From Alicyclobacillus mali (GTDB taxonomy: Bacteria > Bacillota > Bacilli > Alicyclobacillales > Alicyclobacillaceae): a DNA stretch of 64,000 nucleotides. Each line of letters begins with the position of its first letter. Within the stretch, counting starts at the first letter, position 1. This document shows, piece after piece, positions 32,304 through 41,134 of the stretch. The DNA lies in assembly GCF_017329565.1 (NCBI RefSeq), contig NZ_JAFMTT010000003.1; one strand, written 5' to 3'. The translations under genes and the position numbers were made by a program. Under the pieces are notes generated by a model that had not been told where the DNA came from, ran no database searches, and saw only the letters and a list, made by a program, of their open reading frames with translations.

Positions 32304-33118
32304 GATTTCACCTTCCCCGGTATCGTCAAGGTTGACGGTCCTTCATTTGATTCATGCGGAAGCTCGTTTGTTTCGCGACAAATGGACTTCGCAATTGAAA
32401 CGGCTAAAGCCTTTGAGATATCTCGGGCGGTCAACACGAAGGTCCAATCTCCTTGATTCCAGGCAATATACTTAACTTCAGAATGATCGTTTTGGTAAGC
32501 GAAATAGGTGAAAACAACACTGTCGAATGGAATTTCGTCGGCGCGGTCCGCCGAGATGGTCTCGCCATTGAACTGCGGCATCTTTGTAAGGTTGTGATAG
32601 GCGGCCAGGATTACGGTACCATCGGTACCTGCCACTGTTCCTGAAGCAATCACGTCATAATGCCCGCGTCCTCGGTTCACGACATCGGCTTCCACCCAAG
32701 TTACGGCCAGATTTGCGCCGGTAAGTTTAGGATAGGGGGCACGTAAAGCGCGGGAAATCTCAGACGTATAACCTGAAGCGATCACGGTCTTGCTTTCAGG
32801 ATTCTGATCTTCATACGCTGGCCCTCCATCTCCAAAGGTGTATCCGGTAATATAACCACCGCGATGAGACGCTACGTGAGTAAACTCCACGAAAAAGCTT
32901 TTCACTGATGGAACGGCAAGAGCTGGGCTTGCACAGACTAAGAGGCTTACGAGGGCACTCAGGCTTACCATCACACGCTTCCTGCGGACTTGGGAGCGGC
33001 GGAGTTGCACCGCCCGCCATACGTCTTCTGGCTGGATAAACGGTGCCTTTTGAGTGTGCCAGCGTCCGAGGTCGCGAAGTAACCGCTCCAGGTCACATGT
33101 CGAGTCGTGAGTCATCAT
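32300..33118 (-). CDS. Membrane anti-sigma-factor-like protein (DUF4367-like C-terminus)
   Basis: 272 residues. A cytoplasmic N-terminus of about 48 residues with a basic end (RRSQVRRKR), one membrane helix (VMVSLSALVSLLVCASPALA), and an extracytoplasmic domain whose last part (FTYFAYQNDHSEVKYIAWNQ through WTFVLTARDISKALAVSIAK) resembles the DUF4367 domain found in many Bacillota anti-sigma factors. No classical zinc-binding HxxxCxxC is visible. ATGA overlaps link it to the ECF sigma gene upstream and the small exported protein downstream. Anti-sigma role inferred from topology and gene order. Confidence 0.72.
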   Translation of the reverse strand: MMTHDSTCDLERLLRDLGRWHTQKAPFIQPEDVWRAVQLRRSQVRRKRVMVSLSALVSLLVCASPALAVPSVKSFFVEFTHVASHRGGYITGYTFGDGGPAYEDQNPESKTVIASGYTSEISRALRAPYPKLTGANLAVTWVEADVVNRGRGHYDVIASGTVAGTDGTVILAAYHNLTKMPQFNGETISADRADEIPFDSVVFTYFAYQNDHSEVKYIAWNQGDWTFVLTARDISKALAVSIAKSICRETNELPHESNEGPSTLTIPGKVKS

Positions 33119-33666
33119 GCGTTCCCCCTCTTACCGAGCATGTGTTGGAGTTGCCTTCTCGCTCGGTGGAGCCAAACCCTAACAGTCGACTGTCTCGTGC
33201 GAAGTGCTTCTGCGATCTGCGGAACGCTCCAGTCGTGATAATAGTGTAAAATCACGACAAGCTGGAGGTTGCGAGGGAGCCTCGCCACACAGGAGTGCAG
33301 GTGAGCGTGCTCGACCGAAGGATATACATCGAGATGCACCAGTGTTTGCTGCTTCACTGCACGCGCTTCGGTGCGCATCTGCTGCTTCTCTCGTCGGAGT
33401 ATGGTTCGGCTTTGGTTCAACACAATCTTCGAGAGCCACGCAAACTCTCGGTCCCTAGAACGAAGTTGATGGATTCGGAGCCCTGCTTGGATGAATGCCT
33501 CTTGGACACAATCTTCAGCGAGTGCCCAGTCACCGAGTACATGGTAGGCTAGTGATAACAAAGGCGCTTGGTAAGACTTCACCCAATGAGTGATTCGCTC
33601 AGGACACGATATCTGTCCTGAGCATTGTCGAGGGAATGCGCCGAAGTGGAAACTGCGGTCAATCAC
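33115..33666 (-). CDS. ECF-family RNA polymerase sigma factor
   Basis: 183 residues. Region 2 is YQAPLLSLAYHVLGDWALAE and CVQEAFIQAGLRI, with FAWLSKIVLNQSRTILRREK. Region 4 is RLPRNLQLVVILHYYHDWSV and PQIAEALRTRQSTVRVWLHR. This two-domain layout without regions 1 and 3 defines ECF factors. GTG 33666 lies six bases from AAAGGAGG. An ECF-like promoter lies upstream (33700-33727), suggesting autoregulation. It is transcribed against clpC and radA, which it separates. Confidence 0.88.
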   Translation of the reverse strand: MIDRSFHFGAFPRQCSGQISCPERITHWVKSYQAPLLSLAYHVLGDWALAEDCVQEAFIQAGLRIHQLRSRDREFAWLSKIVLNQSRTILRREKQQMRTEARAVKQQTLVHLDVYPSVEHAHLHSCVARLPRNLQLVVILHYYHDWSVPQIAEALRTRQSTVRVWLHRARRQLQHMLGKRGNA

Positions 33667-33699
33667 TCACAACCTCCTTTCGTTATACATCACTTCTAA

Positions 33700-33727
33700 G
33701 ACGCACACCGTATGATAAAAGGTTACA
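33700..33727 (-). promoter_or_regulatory. Candidate ECF autoregulatory promoter
   Basis: On the reverse strand, TGTAAC (33727-33722) is followed 18 bases later by CGTC (33703-33700). This resembles B. subtilis sigma-X/sigma-M type promoters (TGTAAC or TGAAAC, about 17 bases, CGTC). It lies 34 bases before the ECF sigma start codon, with the SD in between. Confidence 0.5.
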
Positions 33728-33865
33728 TGGAAATTGGCGTGTTCTGCTCTCGGAGGGACGGCGAGGTGCTATCACCCTCTGCACGCAGAAATTTCGCGTC
33801 TGGCATGGACGTACGCGGAGAGTTCTGTATCATGTTGATGAGGAGTCGGAAGGCGGCGAGGCGGA

Positions 33866-35212
33866 TTGCCGAAGGTCAAGACGCGATACGTGTGCCAGAT
33901 GTGTGGCCATGTCGAAGTAAAGTGGATGGGGCGCTGCCCCGCCTGTGGCGAGTGGAACACACTGGTGGAGGAAGAGGTGGCGCCGAGCGGCCGGTTCGCG
34001 CCATCGAAGGCGCGGGTGTCGCCCAAGCCCATCGCATCCATCCCGGCTCAGGCGGAGAACCGGTTGAGCACGGGCCTGTCCGAGTGTGACTTCGTGCTCG
34101 GGGGAGGCGTTGTGCCTGGGTCGCTCGTGCTCATTGGCGGAGATCCCGGAATCGGAAAGTCGACGCTGTTGCTGCAGGTGTCGCACGCTATCGCGAAGAA
34201 CGGGCACCGCGTACTTTACATTTCGGGCGAGGAGAGCGCGACGCAGATTCGCCTGCGGGCGGAGCGGCTCGGCACGGTGCACGGCGAGCTATACGTGCTC
34301 GCGGAGACCGATCTCGACGCAGCCCTGGAAGCGGCGGTGGAGCTGAAGCCTCAATTCCTGATCGTCGACTCCATCCAGACAGTGTTTCGCCCGGGCCTCG
34401 CCTCCGCGCCCGGAAGCGTGGCGCAGGTTCGGGAATGCACGGGACTGCTTTTGCGCGTGGCCAAGGCGGAGAGCATGGCCACTTTCATTGTCGGACACGT
34501 GACGAAGGACGGGGCCATTGCGGGGCCGCGCATGCTCGAGCACATGGTCGACGCCGTCTTATACTTCGAGGGCGATCGCCATCATATGTATAGAGTGCTG
34601 CGCGCCGTCAAAAATCGGTTTGGTTCGACCAACGAGCTGGCGGTTTTCGAAATGAGGGACGACGGGTTGCGCGAGATCTCCAATCCGTCCGAGCTGTTTC
34701 TGTCGGAGCGCCGCGACATTGCCCCTGGCTCGGCCGTGGTGTGCGCCATGGAAGGGCGGCGCCCGCTTCTGCTCGAGGTGCAGGCGCTGGTGGCGTCCAC
34801 GTCGTTCGGTACGCCGCGGCGCATGACGACAGGTGCGGACCTGCAGCGCATGAACATGCTCCTGGCGGTACTGGAGCGGAGGCTCGGCATGCAGCTCGGC
34901 TCGTGTGACGCATACGTGAACATCGCGGGCGGGGTCCGCGTGGAGGAGCCAGCGGCCGATCTCGGCATTGCGCTCGCACTTGTGGCGAGCCATCGGGATC
35001 GCCCCTTGCGGCAAGGTGTGTACATCGGGGAAGTGGGCCTCACGGCAGAGGTGCGCGCGGTGACGCGGCTCACCGAACGCATTCGCGAGGCGCGCAAACT
35101 TGGGTTCCAGCGTTGTATGGTTCCGGCGGGGCAGGCCGTGCCCGAGACCATGCCCGGCATGGAGATTGTCCAGGTCCGCTCCGTGCAGGACGCGATCGAT
35201 CAAGCCTTTTGA
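33866..35212 (+). CDS. radA: DNA repair ATPase RadA (Sms)
   Basis: 448 residues. N-terminal zinc finger YVCQMCGH and GRCPACGEW, RecA-like core with Walker A GGDPGIGKSTLLLQ, the RadA-specific KNRFG motif (VKNRFGSTNELAVF), and a C-terminal Lon-like domain. Acts in branch migration of recombination intermediates. TTG 33866 is taken for the normal N-terminus; the SD is GC-rich and imperfect. No convincing promoter was found in the 199-base gap upstream. Confidence 0.95.
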   Translation: MPKVKTRYVCQMCGHVEVKWMGRCPACGEWNTLVEEEVAPSGRFAPSKARVSPKPIASIPAQAENRLSTGLSECDFVLGGGVVPGSLVLIGGDPGIGKSTLLLQVSHAIAKNGHRVLYISGEESATQIRLRAERLGTVHGELYVLAETDLDAALEAAVELKPQFLIVDSIQTVFRPGLASAPGSVAQVRECTGLLLRVAKAESMATFIVGHVTKDGAIAGPRMLEHMVDAVLYFEGDRHHMYRVLRAVKNRFGSTNELAVFEMRDDGLREISNPSELFLSERRDIAPGSAVVCAMEGRRPLLLEVQALVASTSFGTPRRMTTGADLQRMNMLLAVLERRLGMQLGSCDAYVNIAGGVRVEEPAADLGIALALVASHRDRPLRQGVYIGEVGLTAEVRAVTRLTERIREARKLGFQRCMVPAGQAVPETMPGMEIVQVRSVQDAIDQAF

Positions 35213-35221
35213 GGTGACATT

Positions 35222-36301
35222 GTGAAGGACGACGCCAAGCGGGAAGCTGCCATCAACAAAATCCTGCGCATGGTTGCGCCAGGAACGGTTCTCCGAGAAG
35301 GAATTGAGAACATCCTCCGCGCGAAGACGGGCGGGCTCATCGTCGTCGGCGCAACGGAAACGGTGCTCTCGATGATGGACGGTGGGTTTGCCATCCAGTG
35401 CGATCTGACGCCGTCCCATCTGTACGAACTTGCGAAGATGGACGGCGCCATCATCATCAGTGAGGACGCGAAGAAGGTCCATTACGCCAACACAACGCTG
35501 AACCCGGACCACACCATCCCGACTTCTGAGACGGGGACGCGGCATCGCACCGCGGAACGCGTGGCCCGCCAAAGCGGCCAGTTGGTCATCTGCATCTCGC
35601 AGCGCCGAAACGTGATCACGCTATACCAAGGCAATTTGAAATACGTGCTGCGCGACATCAGCGTGATTTTGGCAAAGGCGAACCAGGCGCTGCAGACGCT
35701 TGAGAAGTACAAAACCGTGTTGGAGCAGGAGCTCACCGATCTCAGCGCGCTGGAATTCGAGGAGGCGGTGACGCTGGAGGACGTCACGCGCGTTCTGCAG
35801 CGGTTCGAAACTGTGCTGCGCGTGACCAACGAGATCCGCCGCTATATCATTGAGCTCGGCAACGAGGGACGTCTGGTCAGCATGCAGCTGGAAGAGCTTG
35901 TATCGGACGTCGACGAGCAGGCGTATCTGCTCATCAAGGACTTCGTCCATCCCGAGTGTCCCCACACGCCGCATCAAATCATGTCGCAGATTCACAATCT
36001 GTCCTCGGAGGAACTGCTGGATGGCGCGCTCCTGGCCCGCTTTCTGGGCTATCCACCGGGCGTGAACCAGCTTGAGGAGAGCGTACCGTCGCGGGGTTAT
36101 CGCATTTTGAACAAGATCAGCCGTTTGCCGCAGCCCGTGATCGAAAACCTCGTCGAGCATTTCGGCGTTCTGTCGAGCATTCTCAAGGCGTCGATGGCGG
36201 ACCTGGATAAAGTGGAGGGCGTTGGTCCAGTTCGGGCTCGTATGATTCAGACCGGACTCGGACGCATTCAAGAGCAAGTGTTGATCGATCGCCAGATTTG
36301 A
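35222..36301 (+). CDS. disA: Diadenylate cyclase and DNA-integrity scanner DisA
   Basis: 359 residues. The cyclase domain has the DGA motif (LAKMDGAIIISEDA) and the RHR motif (SETGTRHRTAERVAR); a helical spine and a C-terminal helix-hairpin-helix domain (LDKVEGVGPVRARMIQTGL) follow. It makes c-di-AMP while scanning for branched DNA; RadA restrains it in Bacillus, consistent with the adjacent genes. GAGGTGA precedes GTG 35222. Confidence 0.97.
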   Translation: MKDDAKREAAINKILRMVAPGTVLREGIENILRAKTGGLIVVGATETVLSMMDGGFAIQCDLTPSHLYELAKMDGAIIISEDAKKVHYANTTLNPDHTIPTSETGTRHRTAERVARQSGQLVICISQRRNVITLYQGNLKYVLRDISVILAKANQALQTLEKYKTVLEQELTDLSALEFEEAVTLEDVTRVLQRFETVLRVTNEIRRYIIELGNEGRLVSMQLEELVSDVDEQAYLLIKDFVHPECPHTPHQIMSQIHNLSSEELLDGALLARFLGYPPGVNQLEESVPSRGYRILNKISRLPQPVIENLVEHFGVLSSILKASMADLDKVEGVGPVRARMIQTGLGRIQEQVLIDRQI

Positions 36302-36322
36302 GCCGCCCGGGAGGCGTGAGGT

Positions 36323-37051
36323 TTGTACATTCGATGGATTCCCAACGCACTGACGTCCCTGAACCTCGTCGCTGGGCTAGGTTCCATGCTGGTCCTGCAG
36401 ACGGGGCGCGTGGGTATCAGTGCGCTTTTCGTCGTCTTCGGCATGATCATCGACGGCTTGGACGGTCGAGTGGCGAGGTGGCTTCGGGTAGAAAGCGAAT
36501 TCGGGCGGATCCTCGACTCGCTGTCCGATATCGTGACGTTCGGGGTCGCCCCGGCGATGATCATGTATCACGAGGTGCTGCGGCATCTCGGGGTCCTGGG
36601 CGATCTCGTCGCCATCCTGTTTCCTCTGTGCGGTGCCCTTCGGCTGGCGCGGTTTCACACGCAGCGCGGACCCGCGGATACTTTCATCGGACTTCCCATC
36701 ACGGCCGCTGGTGGGGTGGAGGCCACGCTCGCCCTGACCAAGTCTGCATTCGAGCCGGCGGCGGTCTTCCTGTCCGCAGCCACCGTGCTCCTGTCGCTCT
36801 TGATGGTGAGCTCCATCCCGTATCCCAATTTCAAGCGACTGTCTTATCCGAAGTCCATGTTGGTGCTGGTGCCGCTCATGGCCTTGTTGATCGCCTGCCT
36901 CTTGCGCTTTCAGATCGTCGGCACGGACGTCTTGATTTTTGCCGTTCTCGGGCTGTACGCCGCATACGGGATGATTCATGCCATTCGCTCCTCCATTCTC
37001 GGCCGGAAGCACGGCAACGGCGACGTGGCGCACGGAACGAAAAAGTCATGA
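36323..37051 (+). CDS. pssA: CDP-diacylglycerol-serine O-phosphatidyltransferase
   Basis: 242 residues, multipass. CDP-alcohol signature: IIDGLDGRVAR, then FGRILDSLSDIVTFG. The FGVAP stretch after the last Asp and the overall length match PssA, which makes phosphatidylserine for phosphatidylethanolamine synthesis. TTG 36323 follows GGGAGGCGTGAGG. It sits between disA and yacL, a position not used in B. subtilis. Confidence 0.88.
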   Translation: MYIRWIPNALTSLNLVAGLGSMLVLQTGRVGISALFVVFGMIIDGLDGRVARWLRVESEFGRILDSLSDIVTFGVAPAMIMYHEVLRHLGVLGDLVAILFPLCGALRLARFHTQRGPADTFIGLPITAAGGVEATLALTKSAFEPAAVFLSAATVLLSLLMVSSIPYPNFKRLSYPKSMLVLVPLMALLIACLLRFQIVGTDVLIFAVLGLYAAYGMIHAIRSSILGRKHGNGDVAHGTKKS

Positions 37052-37082
37052 GGTACCTGAAAGATGCGGACCGCGGTGTCTC

Positions 37083-37111
37083 TTTACGCAAAACCTGAAA
37101 CATGTTACACT
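37083..37111 (+). promoter_or_regulatory. Extended -10 sigma-A promoter for yacL
   Basis: TTTACG (37083-37088), a 17-base spacer and TACACT (37106-37111) preceded by TGT, an extended -10. About 130 bases of leader follow, with no recognised structure. Confidence 0.5.
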
Positions 37112-37242
37112 GAACACGACTCACCAATTTTTGCAAAAGGATGAGCGGTTCTCTTTTGCGCTCGAAATTCCAGGTGTTTTGGAAGTGCGTCGGTTAGGAT
37201 GGGATAGAAGACGTGCATACTAGTCACAGGAGGTGACGTCGG

Positions 37243-38334
37243 GTGATGAAGAAGGTTGTGCACCTGTTTTTCGTGGTAGTCGGTGTCTTGTTAGGTTATC
37301 AGCTTTGTCCGGACTTATTCCTTGATGTTTTTCATCTGCACCGTTCATTTGTGACCACCAATTGGTTTGGTGCCGCCGTGGGCGGCGCGCTGTTTTTGGT
37401 GGCGACCGTGTCTCTCGCAGGGTATGTGTCCGCTTTGTTGCGATGGCTTGAGGAGCGGCTGAAAAACGCTCCCCTTGCCGATATCTTGGGCGGAACCATC
37501 GGCATGGTCATTGGACTCGTCGTCGCATATCTGTTCTCGCCTGAAATTCGCGCAATTCCGCTGGTGGGCGTCGCGGTGGAATTTTTCGTGGCGGTCTTTT
37601 TCGCGTATCTTGGCCTGCGCATCGGGTTCACAAAGCGCGAGGAACTGTGGAGCCTATTTGCGGGCCGCCTCTCGCGTGACCGCGACCGTTCCGAAGGCAA
37701 GGAGAAGAAGGCAGGGCTGCGCCCCGGGGACGCGAAGCTCCTGGATACCTCTGTCATCATCGATGGCCGGATCGCGGACCTCGTGGAGACGGGATTCCTC
37801 GACGGAACGCTCGTCATCCCTTCCTTCGTCCTGGCCGAGCTCCAGCACATCGCGGATTCTTCTGATGCGCTGAAGCGCAACCGCGGGCGCCGGGGGCTCG
37901 ACATCCTGAATCGCATTCAGAAGGAATCCAAGGTCCAGGTACAAATCGTCGAGACGGACTTCGAGGACATCCAGGAAGTCGATGCAAAGCTCGTCCGGCT
38001 CGCCAAACAAATGCGCGGCAAGGTCGTGACGAATGACTTCAACCTGAACAAAATCTGTGAGTTGCAGGGCGTGCAGGTCTTGAACATCAATGACCTCGCC
38101 AACGCACTCAAGCCCGTAGTTCTGCCGGGTGAAGAACTGCAGGTGCACGTCATCAAGGACGGCAAGGAGCACAACCAAGGTGTGGCCTATCTCGACGATG
38201 GCACCATGATCGTCATTGAGGGCGGGCGAGAGTACATTGGCGGCAAAATCACCGTGTTGGTGACGAGCGTCCTGCAAACGTCCGCGGGGCGAATGATTTT
38301 CGCCAAGCCAAAGCTGCTTGAAAAGGCGCTGTGA
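37243..38334 (+). CDS. yacL: PIN/TRAM domain membrane protein YacL
   Basis: 363 residues: four N-terminal membrane helices, a PIN nuclease-like domain (KLLDTSVIIDGRIADLVETG, with acidic residues also in VVTNDFNLNKICELQG) and a C-terminal TRAM RNA-binding domain (GVAYLDDGTMIVIEGG). Conserved next to disA and ispD in Bacilli. Substrate unknown. CAGGAGGTGA lies about seven bases before GTG 37243; ATG 37246 is the alternative. Confidence 0.9.
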   Translation: MMKKVVHLFFVVVGVLLGYQLCPDLFLDVFHLHRSFVTTNWFGAAVGGALFLVATVSLAGYVSALLRWLEERLKNAPLADILGGTIGMVIGLVVAYLFSPEIRAIPLVGVAVEFFVAVFFAYLGLRIGFTKREELWSLFAGRLSRDRDRSEGKEKKAGLRPGDAKLLDTSVIIDGRIADLVETGFLDGTLVIPSFVLAELQHIADSSDALKRNRGRRGLDILNRIQKESKVQVQIVETDFEDIQEVDAKLVRLAKQMRGKVVTNDFNLNKICELQGVQVLNINDLANALKPVVLPGEELQVHVIKDGKEHNQGVAYLDDGTMIVIEGGREYIGGKITVLVTSVLQTSAGRMIFAKPKLLEKAL

Positions 38335-38442
38335 TTCGCGCAGCGCGCGTGCGCGTGCGTAGCACAGGCGGTCGAGGGCGAGGGCGTGAAACGCGTCCTC
38401 GGCCTTGCCGTGCTTTCGGGAGTTGGAGAAAGGGGAACGGGG

Positions 38443-39174
38443 ATGTGGGTGGCCATCGTGGTGGCGGCCGGTGAGGGCCGCCGCATGGGTTTCAAGAAGC
38501 AGTTTCTCGATCTCGCCGGGCGTTCGATGTGGCTTCGCTCGGCCGAGGCGATGATCGGCGGAGGCGCGGACGAGATCGTCGTGGTGGCGTCCTCGGCGGA
38601 CGTGGAACGCATGCGCGGAGAAGCGCAGGAGGCCGGGCGCGATGTCCATTTTGTGGAGGGCGGTGAGACGCGTCACGCGTCCGTGGTGTCGGGTGTCAAG
38701 CGCGCGTTGGAATTGATGGCGAGCCGAGGGGCTTCACCGCGCCAGACCGCCTTCGCCATCCACGATGCGGCTCGCCCGTTCGTGGCCGAGGAAGATGTGC
38801 GGCGCGTGTTTGAGGCCGCTCTGCAGGCGGGGGGCGCGGTCTTAGGCTCACCGTGTCGCGATACCGTGAAGCGGGTCGATGGCGGATGGGTGCGGGAGAC
38901 CGTGCCGCGGGACGGGCTGTTTCTCGCGGAGACGCCGCAGGCCATTCGGGCCGATCTCGCGCCGAAAGTGTATCTCGAGCGACGTTATTCCGCGGACGAG
39001 TCCCCCACGGACGACAGTGGGGCGATGGAGGCGGTGGGCGTGCCGGTTTTCGCCGTGGCCTCGACGGCCTTCAACGGCAAAGTCACCACGCCGGCCGATC
39101 TCGACTATGCGCGCTGGCTTGCGCGCGAACGGTGGGGGAGGGCTGAAGGGTATGCGCATCGGACTCGGGTATGA
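38443..39174 (+). CDS. ispD: 2-C-methyl-D-erythritol 4-phosphate cytidylyltransferase
   Basis: 243 residues. Third step of the MEP isoprenoid pathway. N-terminal CTP loop VAIVVAAGEGRRMGFKKQFL, IHDAARPFVAEEDV and the C-terminal DESPTDDSGAMEAVG are typical. ATG 38443 gives MWVAIVVAAG; the open frame extends to 38386 but the extra residues do not fit the family. Overlaps ispF by 23 bases. Confidence 0.94.
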   Translation: MWVAIVVAAGEGRRMGFKKQFLDLAGRSMWLRSAEAMIGGGADEIVVVASSADVERMRGEAQEAGRDVHFVEGGETRHASVVSGVKRALELMASRGASPRQTAFAIHDAARPFVAEEDVRRVFEAALQAGGAVLGSPCRDTVKRVDGGWVRETVPRDGLFLAETPQAIRADLAPKVYLERRYSADESPTDDSGAMEAVGVPVFAVASTAFNGKVTTPADLDYARWLARERWGRAEGYAHRTRV

Positions 39175-39646
39175 TGTGCACCGGATTGTGGAAGGCAGGC
39201 CGCTTGTGCTAGGCGGCGTGCGCATTGATGCCCCGTTTGGGCTCCTCGGCCATTCCGACGCGGATGTCGTCGCGCACGCCATCATGGACGCGCTGCTTGG
39301 CAGCTTGGGCCTCGGCGACATCGGGCAGCACTTCCCGCCGGACGACGACCGGTTTGAGGGTGCGGACAGCCTGTCCCTGATGCGCGAGGTACTCGCCATG
39401 GTCGAGCGCGAGGGGTATCGCGTGGGCAATGTCGACGTGATGGTCATCGCAGAGCGACCCAAGTTGCTGCCGCACGTGCCCGCGATGAGGAGGCGCCTTG
39501 CTGAGGTGCTTCGGGTTCACGAGCGAGACGTGTCCATCAAGGCCACGACGAACGAGAAGATGGGTTTCATCGGGCGAGGCGAGGGCATTGCCGCCCAGGC
39601 GGTGGCCTTGCTCCTCCCGTTCGCGGAGAGGGGGCGGATGTTGTGA
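39152..39646 (+). CDS. ispF: 2-C-methyl-D-erythritol 2,4-cyclodiphosphate synthase
   Basis: 164 residues. Fifth MEP-pathway step. Metal ligands in GLGYDVHRI and GHSDADVVAHAIMDAL; substrate loop IGQHFPPDDDRFEGADSL. ATG 39152 lies within the ispD end, so the two are coupled, as in Bacillus. Confidence 0.96.
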   Translation: MRIGLGYDVHRIVEGRPLVLGGVRIDAPFGLLGHSDADVVAHAIMDALLGSLGLGDIGQHFPPDDDRFEGADSLSLMREVLAMVEREGYRVGNVDVMVIAERPKLLPHVPAMRRRLAEVLRVHERDVSIKATTNEKMGFIGRGEGIAAQAVALLLPFAERGRML

Positions 39647-41127
39647 CTGTCCGCGTGCGATTCGCCCCTAGTCCGACCGGTCATCTTCATATCGGAGGTG
39701 TGCGCACGGCGCTGTTCAATTTCCTCTACGCGCGCCACACCGGGGGGCAATTCATCCTGAGGCTCGAGGACACGGACGTGGAGAGAAACATCCCCGGCGC
39801 GGAGCGGGCGTTCGCGGAAGCGTTTCGCTGGCTCGGCCTCGCGTGGGACGAGGGTTTCGACGTCGGCGGACCGTACGGGCCATATCGGTGCAGCGAACGA
39901 ACATCTGTGTACCGGAGCCATGCGGAGAAACTGCTCGAATCGGGGATGGCGTACGCGTGCTTCTGCTTGCAGGGCGAGACGGGGGAAGTTCGCCGCGAGG
40001 AGGACGACGACGATGGCCCGAGTGCGGGCGCGAGCGGCTGCGCCGGATCCTGTTTGTCGCTCGATCCGGCGGAGGCTTGGAAGCGCATGAAGGCCAGCGA
40101 GCCGCACGCCATCCGGTTTCGCGCGCCGTCTGGCCCGCCCGTCGTGGTGCGGGATATCGTCCGGGGCGAGATCGCCTTTGAGCGAGAGGATCTGAGGGAC
40201 TTCGTCATCATCAAGCGGGACGGCATGCCCACGTACAACTTTCAGGTGGCCGTCGACGATCACCTCATGGCCATCACGCACGTGATCCGAGGCGAGGAGC
40301 ACTTGTCCAACACGCCTCGCCAACTACTCATCTACGAGGCGTTTGGCTGGAAGCCGCCGCAATTCGCGCACCTGCCGATTGTCCTGGATGAGTCGCGCAA
40401 AAAGTTGTCGAAGCGAGATCCGAACGTTCTGCCGGTGTCGGCGTATCGCGAGCAGGGCTATGTCCCGCAGGCCATCGTGAACTTTTTGGCGCTCCTCGGT
40501 TGGTCACCCGGGGATGAAGAGGAGATCTTTGACCTGGACGAGCTTTGCGCGCGGTTCGATCTCGACCGCGTGGGACGCGCCGGTGCAGTGTTTGACGTCG
40601 CCAAGTTTCGCTGGATGGCCAATCAGTACTTCAGGGCGCTTGATCCCAAGGATGCGGTTCGCCTCATTCGAGAACAGGCGCTGCACCTGGATTATCAGTT
40701 CCCGCCGTACGTGGACGACGAGTGGTTGGAGCGAGCCGTGGCGCTCGTCGAGGATGGCCTCGCCTGCGCGAGAGATTTCTTCAGCGCCGCCAGGGTGTGG
40801 CTTGAGCCCGAAGTGGCGTACGATGAAGAAGCGCGCGCGCTGCTTGCGACCGAGGGGGCTCTTCGCGTCGTGCAGGCGTATCTGTCGGCGACCGAGCAAG
40901 ACCCAGCCTGGGACGAGGTGACCAATCGGGCCCGCTTGCAGGCGGTGGGACGAGCGCTTGGCGTGAAGGGGCGAGATCTGTTCATGCCCGTGCGTGCCGC
41001 GTTGACAGGTCACACGCACGGCCCCGATCTGCAGAAGTCGATGGCGCTTCTGCCGAAAGAGATGGCGGTGGAGCGTATGCGCTGCGCCCTTGCGCTTGCA
41101 CAAGCGCCAGAGCATCAGGGGAGGTGA
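39643..41127 (+). CDS. gltX: Glutamyl-tRNA synthetase
   Basis: 494 residues. Class I synthetase: APSPTGHLHIGGVRTALFN carries the HIGH-like motif, and KKLSKRDPNVLPV the KMSKS-like motif. An acidic, Cys-containing insert (EEDDDDGPSAGASGCAGSC) is present near residue 120-140. GTG 39643 overlaps the ispF stop. In Bacillus cysE follows; here cysS does directly. Confidence 0.96.
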   Translation: MTVRVRFAPSPTGHLHIGGVRTALFNFLYARHTGGQFILRLEDTDVERNIPGAERAFAEAFRWLGLAWDEGFDVGGPYGPYRCSERTSVYRSHAEKLLESGMAYACFCLQGETGEVRREEDDDDGPSAGASGCAGSCLSLDPAEAWKRMKASEPHAIRFRAPSGPPVVVRDIVRGEIAFEREDLRDFVIIKRDGMPTYNFQVAVDDHLMAITHVIRGEEHLSNTPRQLLIYEAFGWKPPQFAHLPIVLDESRKKLSKRDPNVLPVSAYREQGYVPQAIVNFLALLGWSPGDEEEIFDLDELCARFDLDRVGRAGAVFDVAKFRWMANQYFRALDPKDAVRLIREQALHLDYQFPPYVDDEWLERAVALVEDGLACARDFFSAARVWLEPEVAYDEEARALLATEGALRVVQAYLSATEQDPAWDEVTNRARLQAVGRALGVKGRDLFMPVRAALTGHTHGPDLQKSMALLPKEMAVERMRCALALAQAPEHQGR

Positions 41128-41134
41128 GGATCGC

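Noticed and set aside
31743..33727. The ECF cassette considered as a transposon or integrative element.
   Set aside because: No transposase, integrase, terminal inverted repeat or target duplication is visible at the edges; kept as a gene cassette of unknown origin.
33712..34089. Forward open frame starting before radA.
   Set aside because: Runs out of frame into radA; no SD and no homology. The first part overlaps the ECF promoter.
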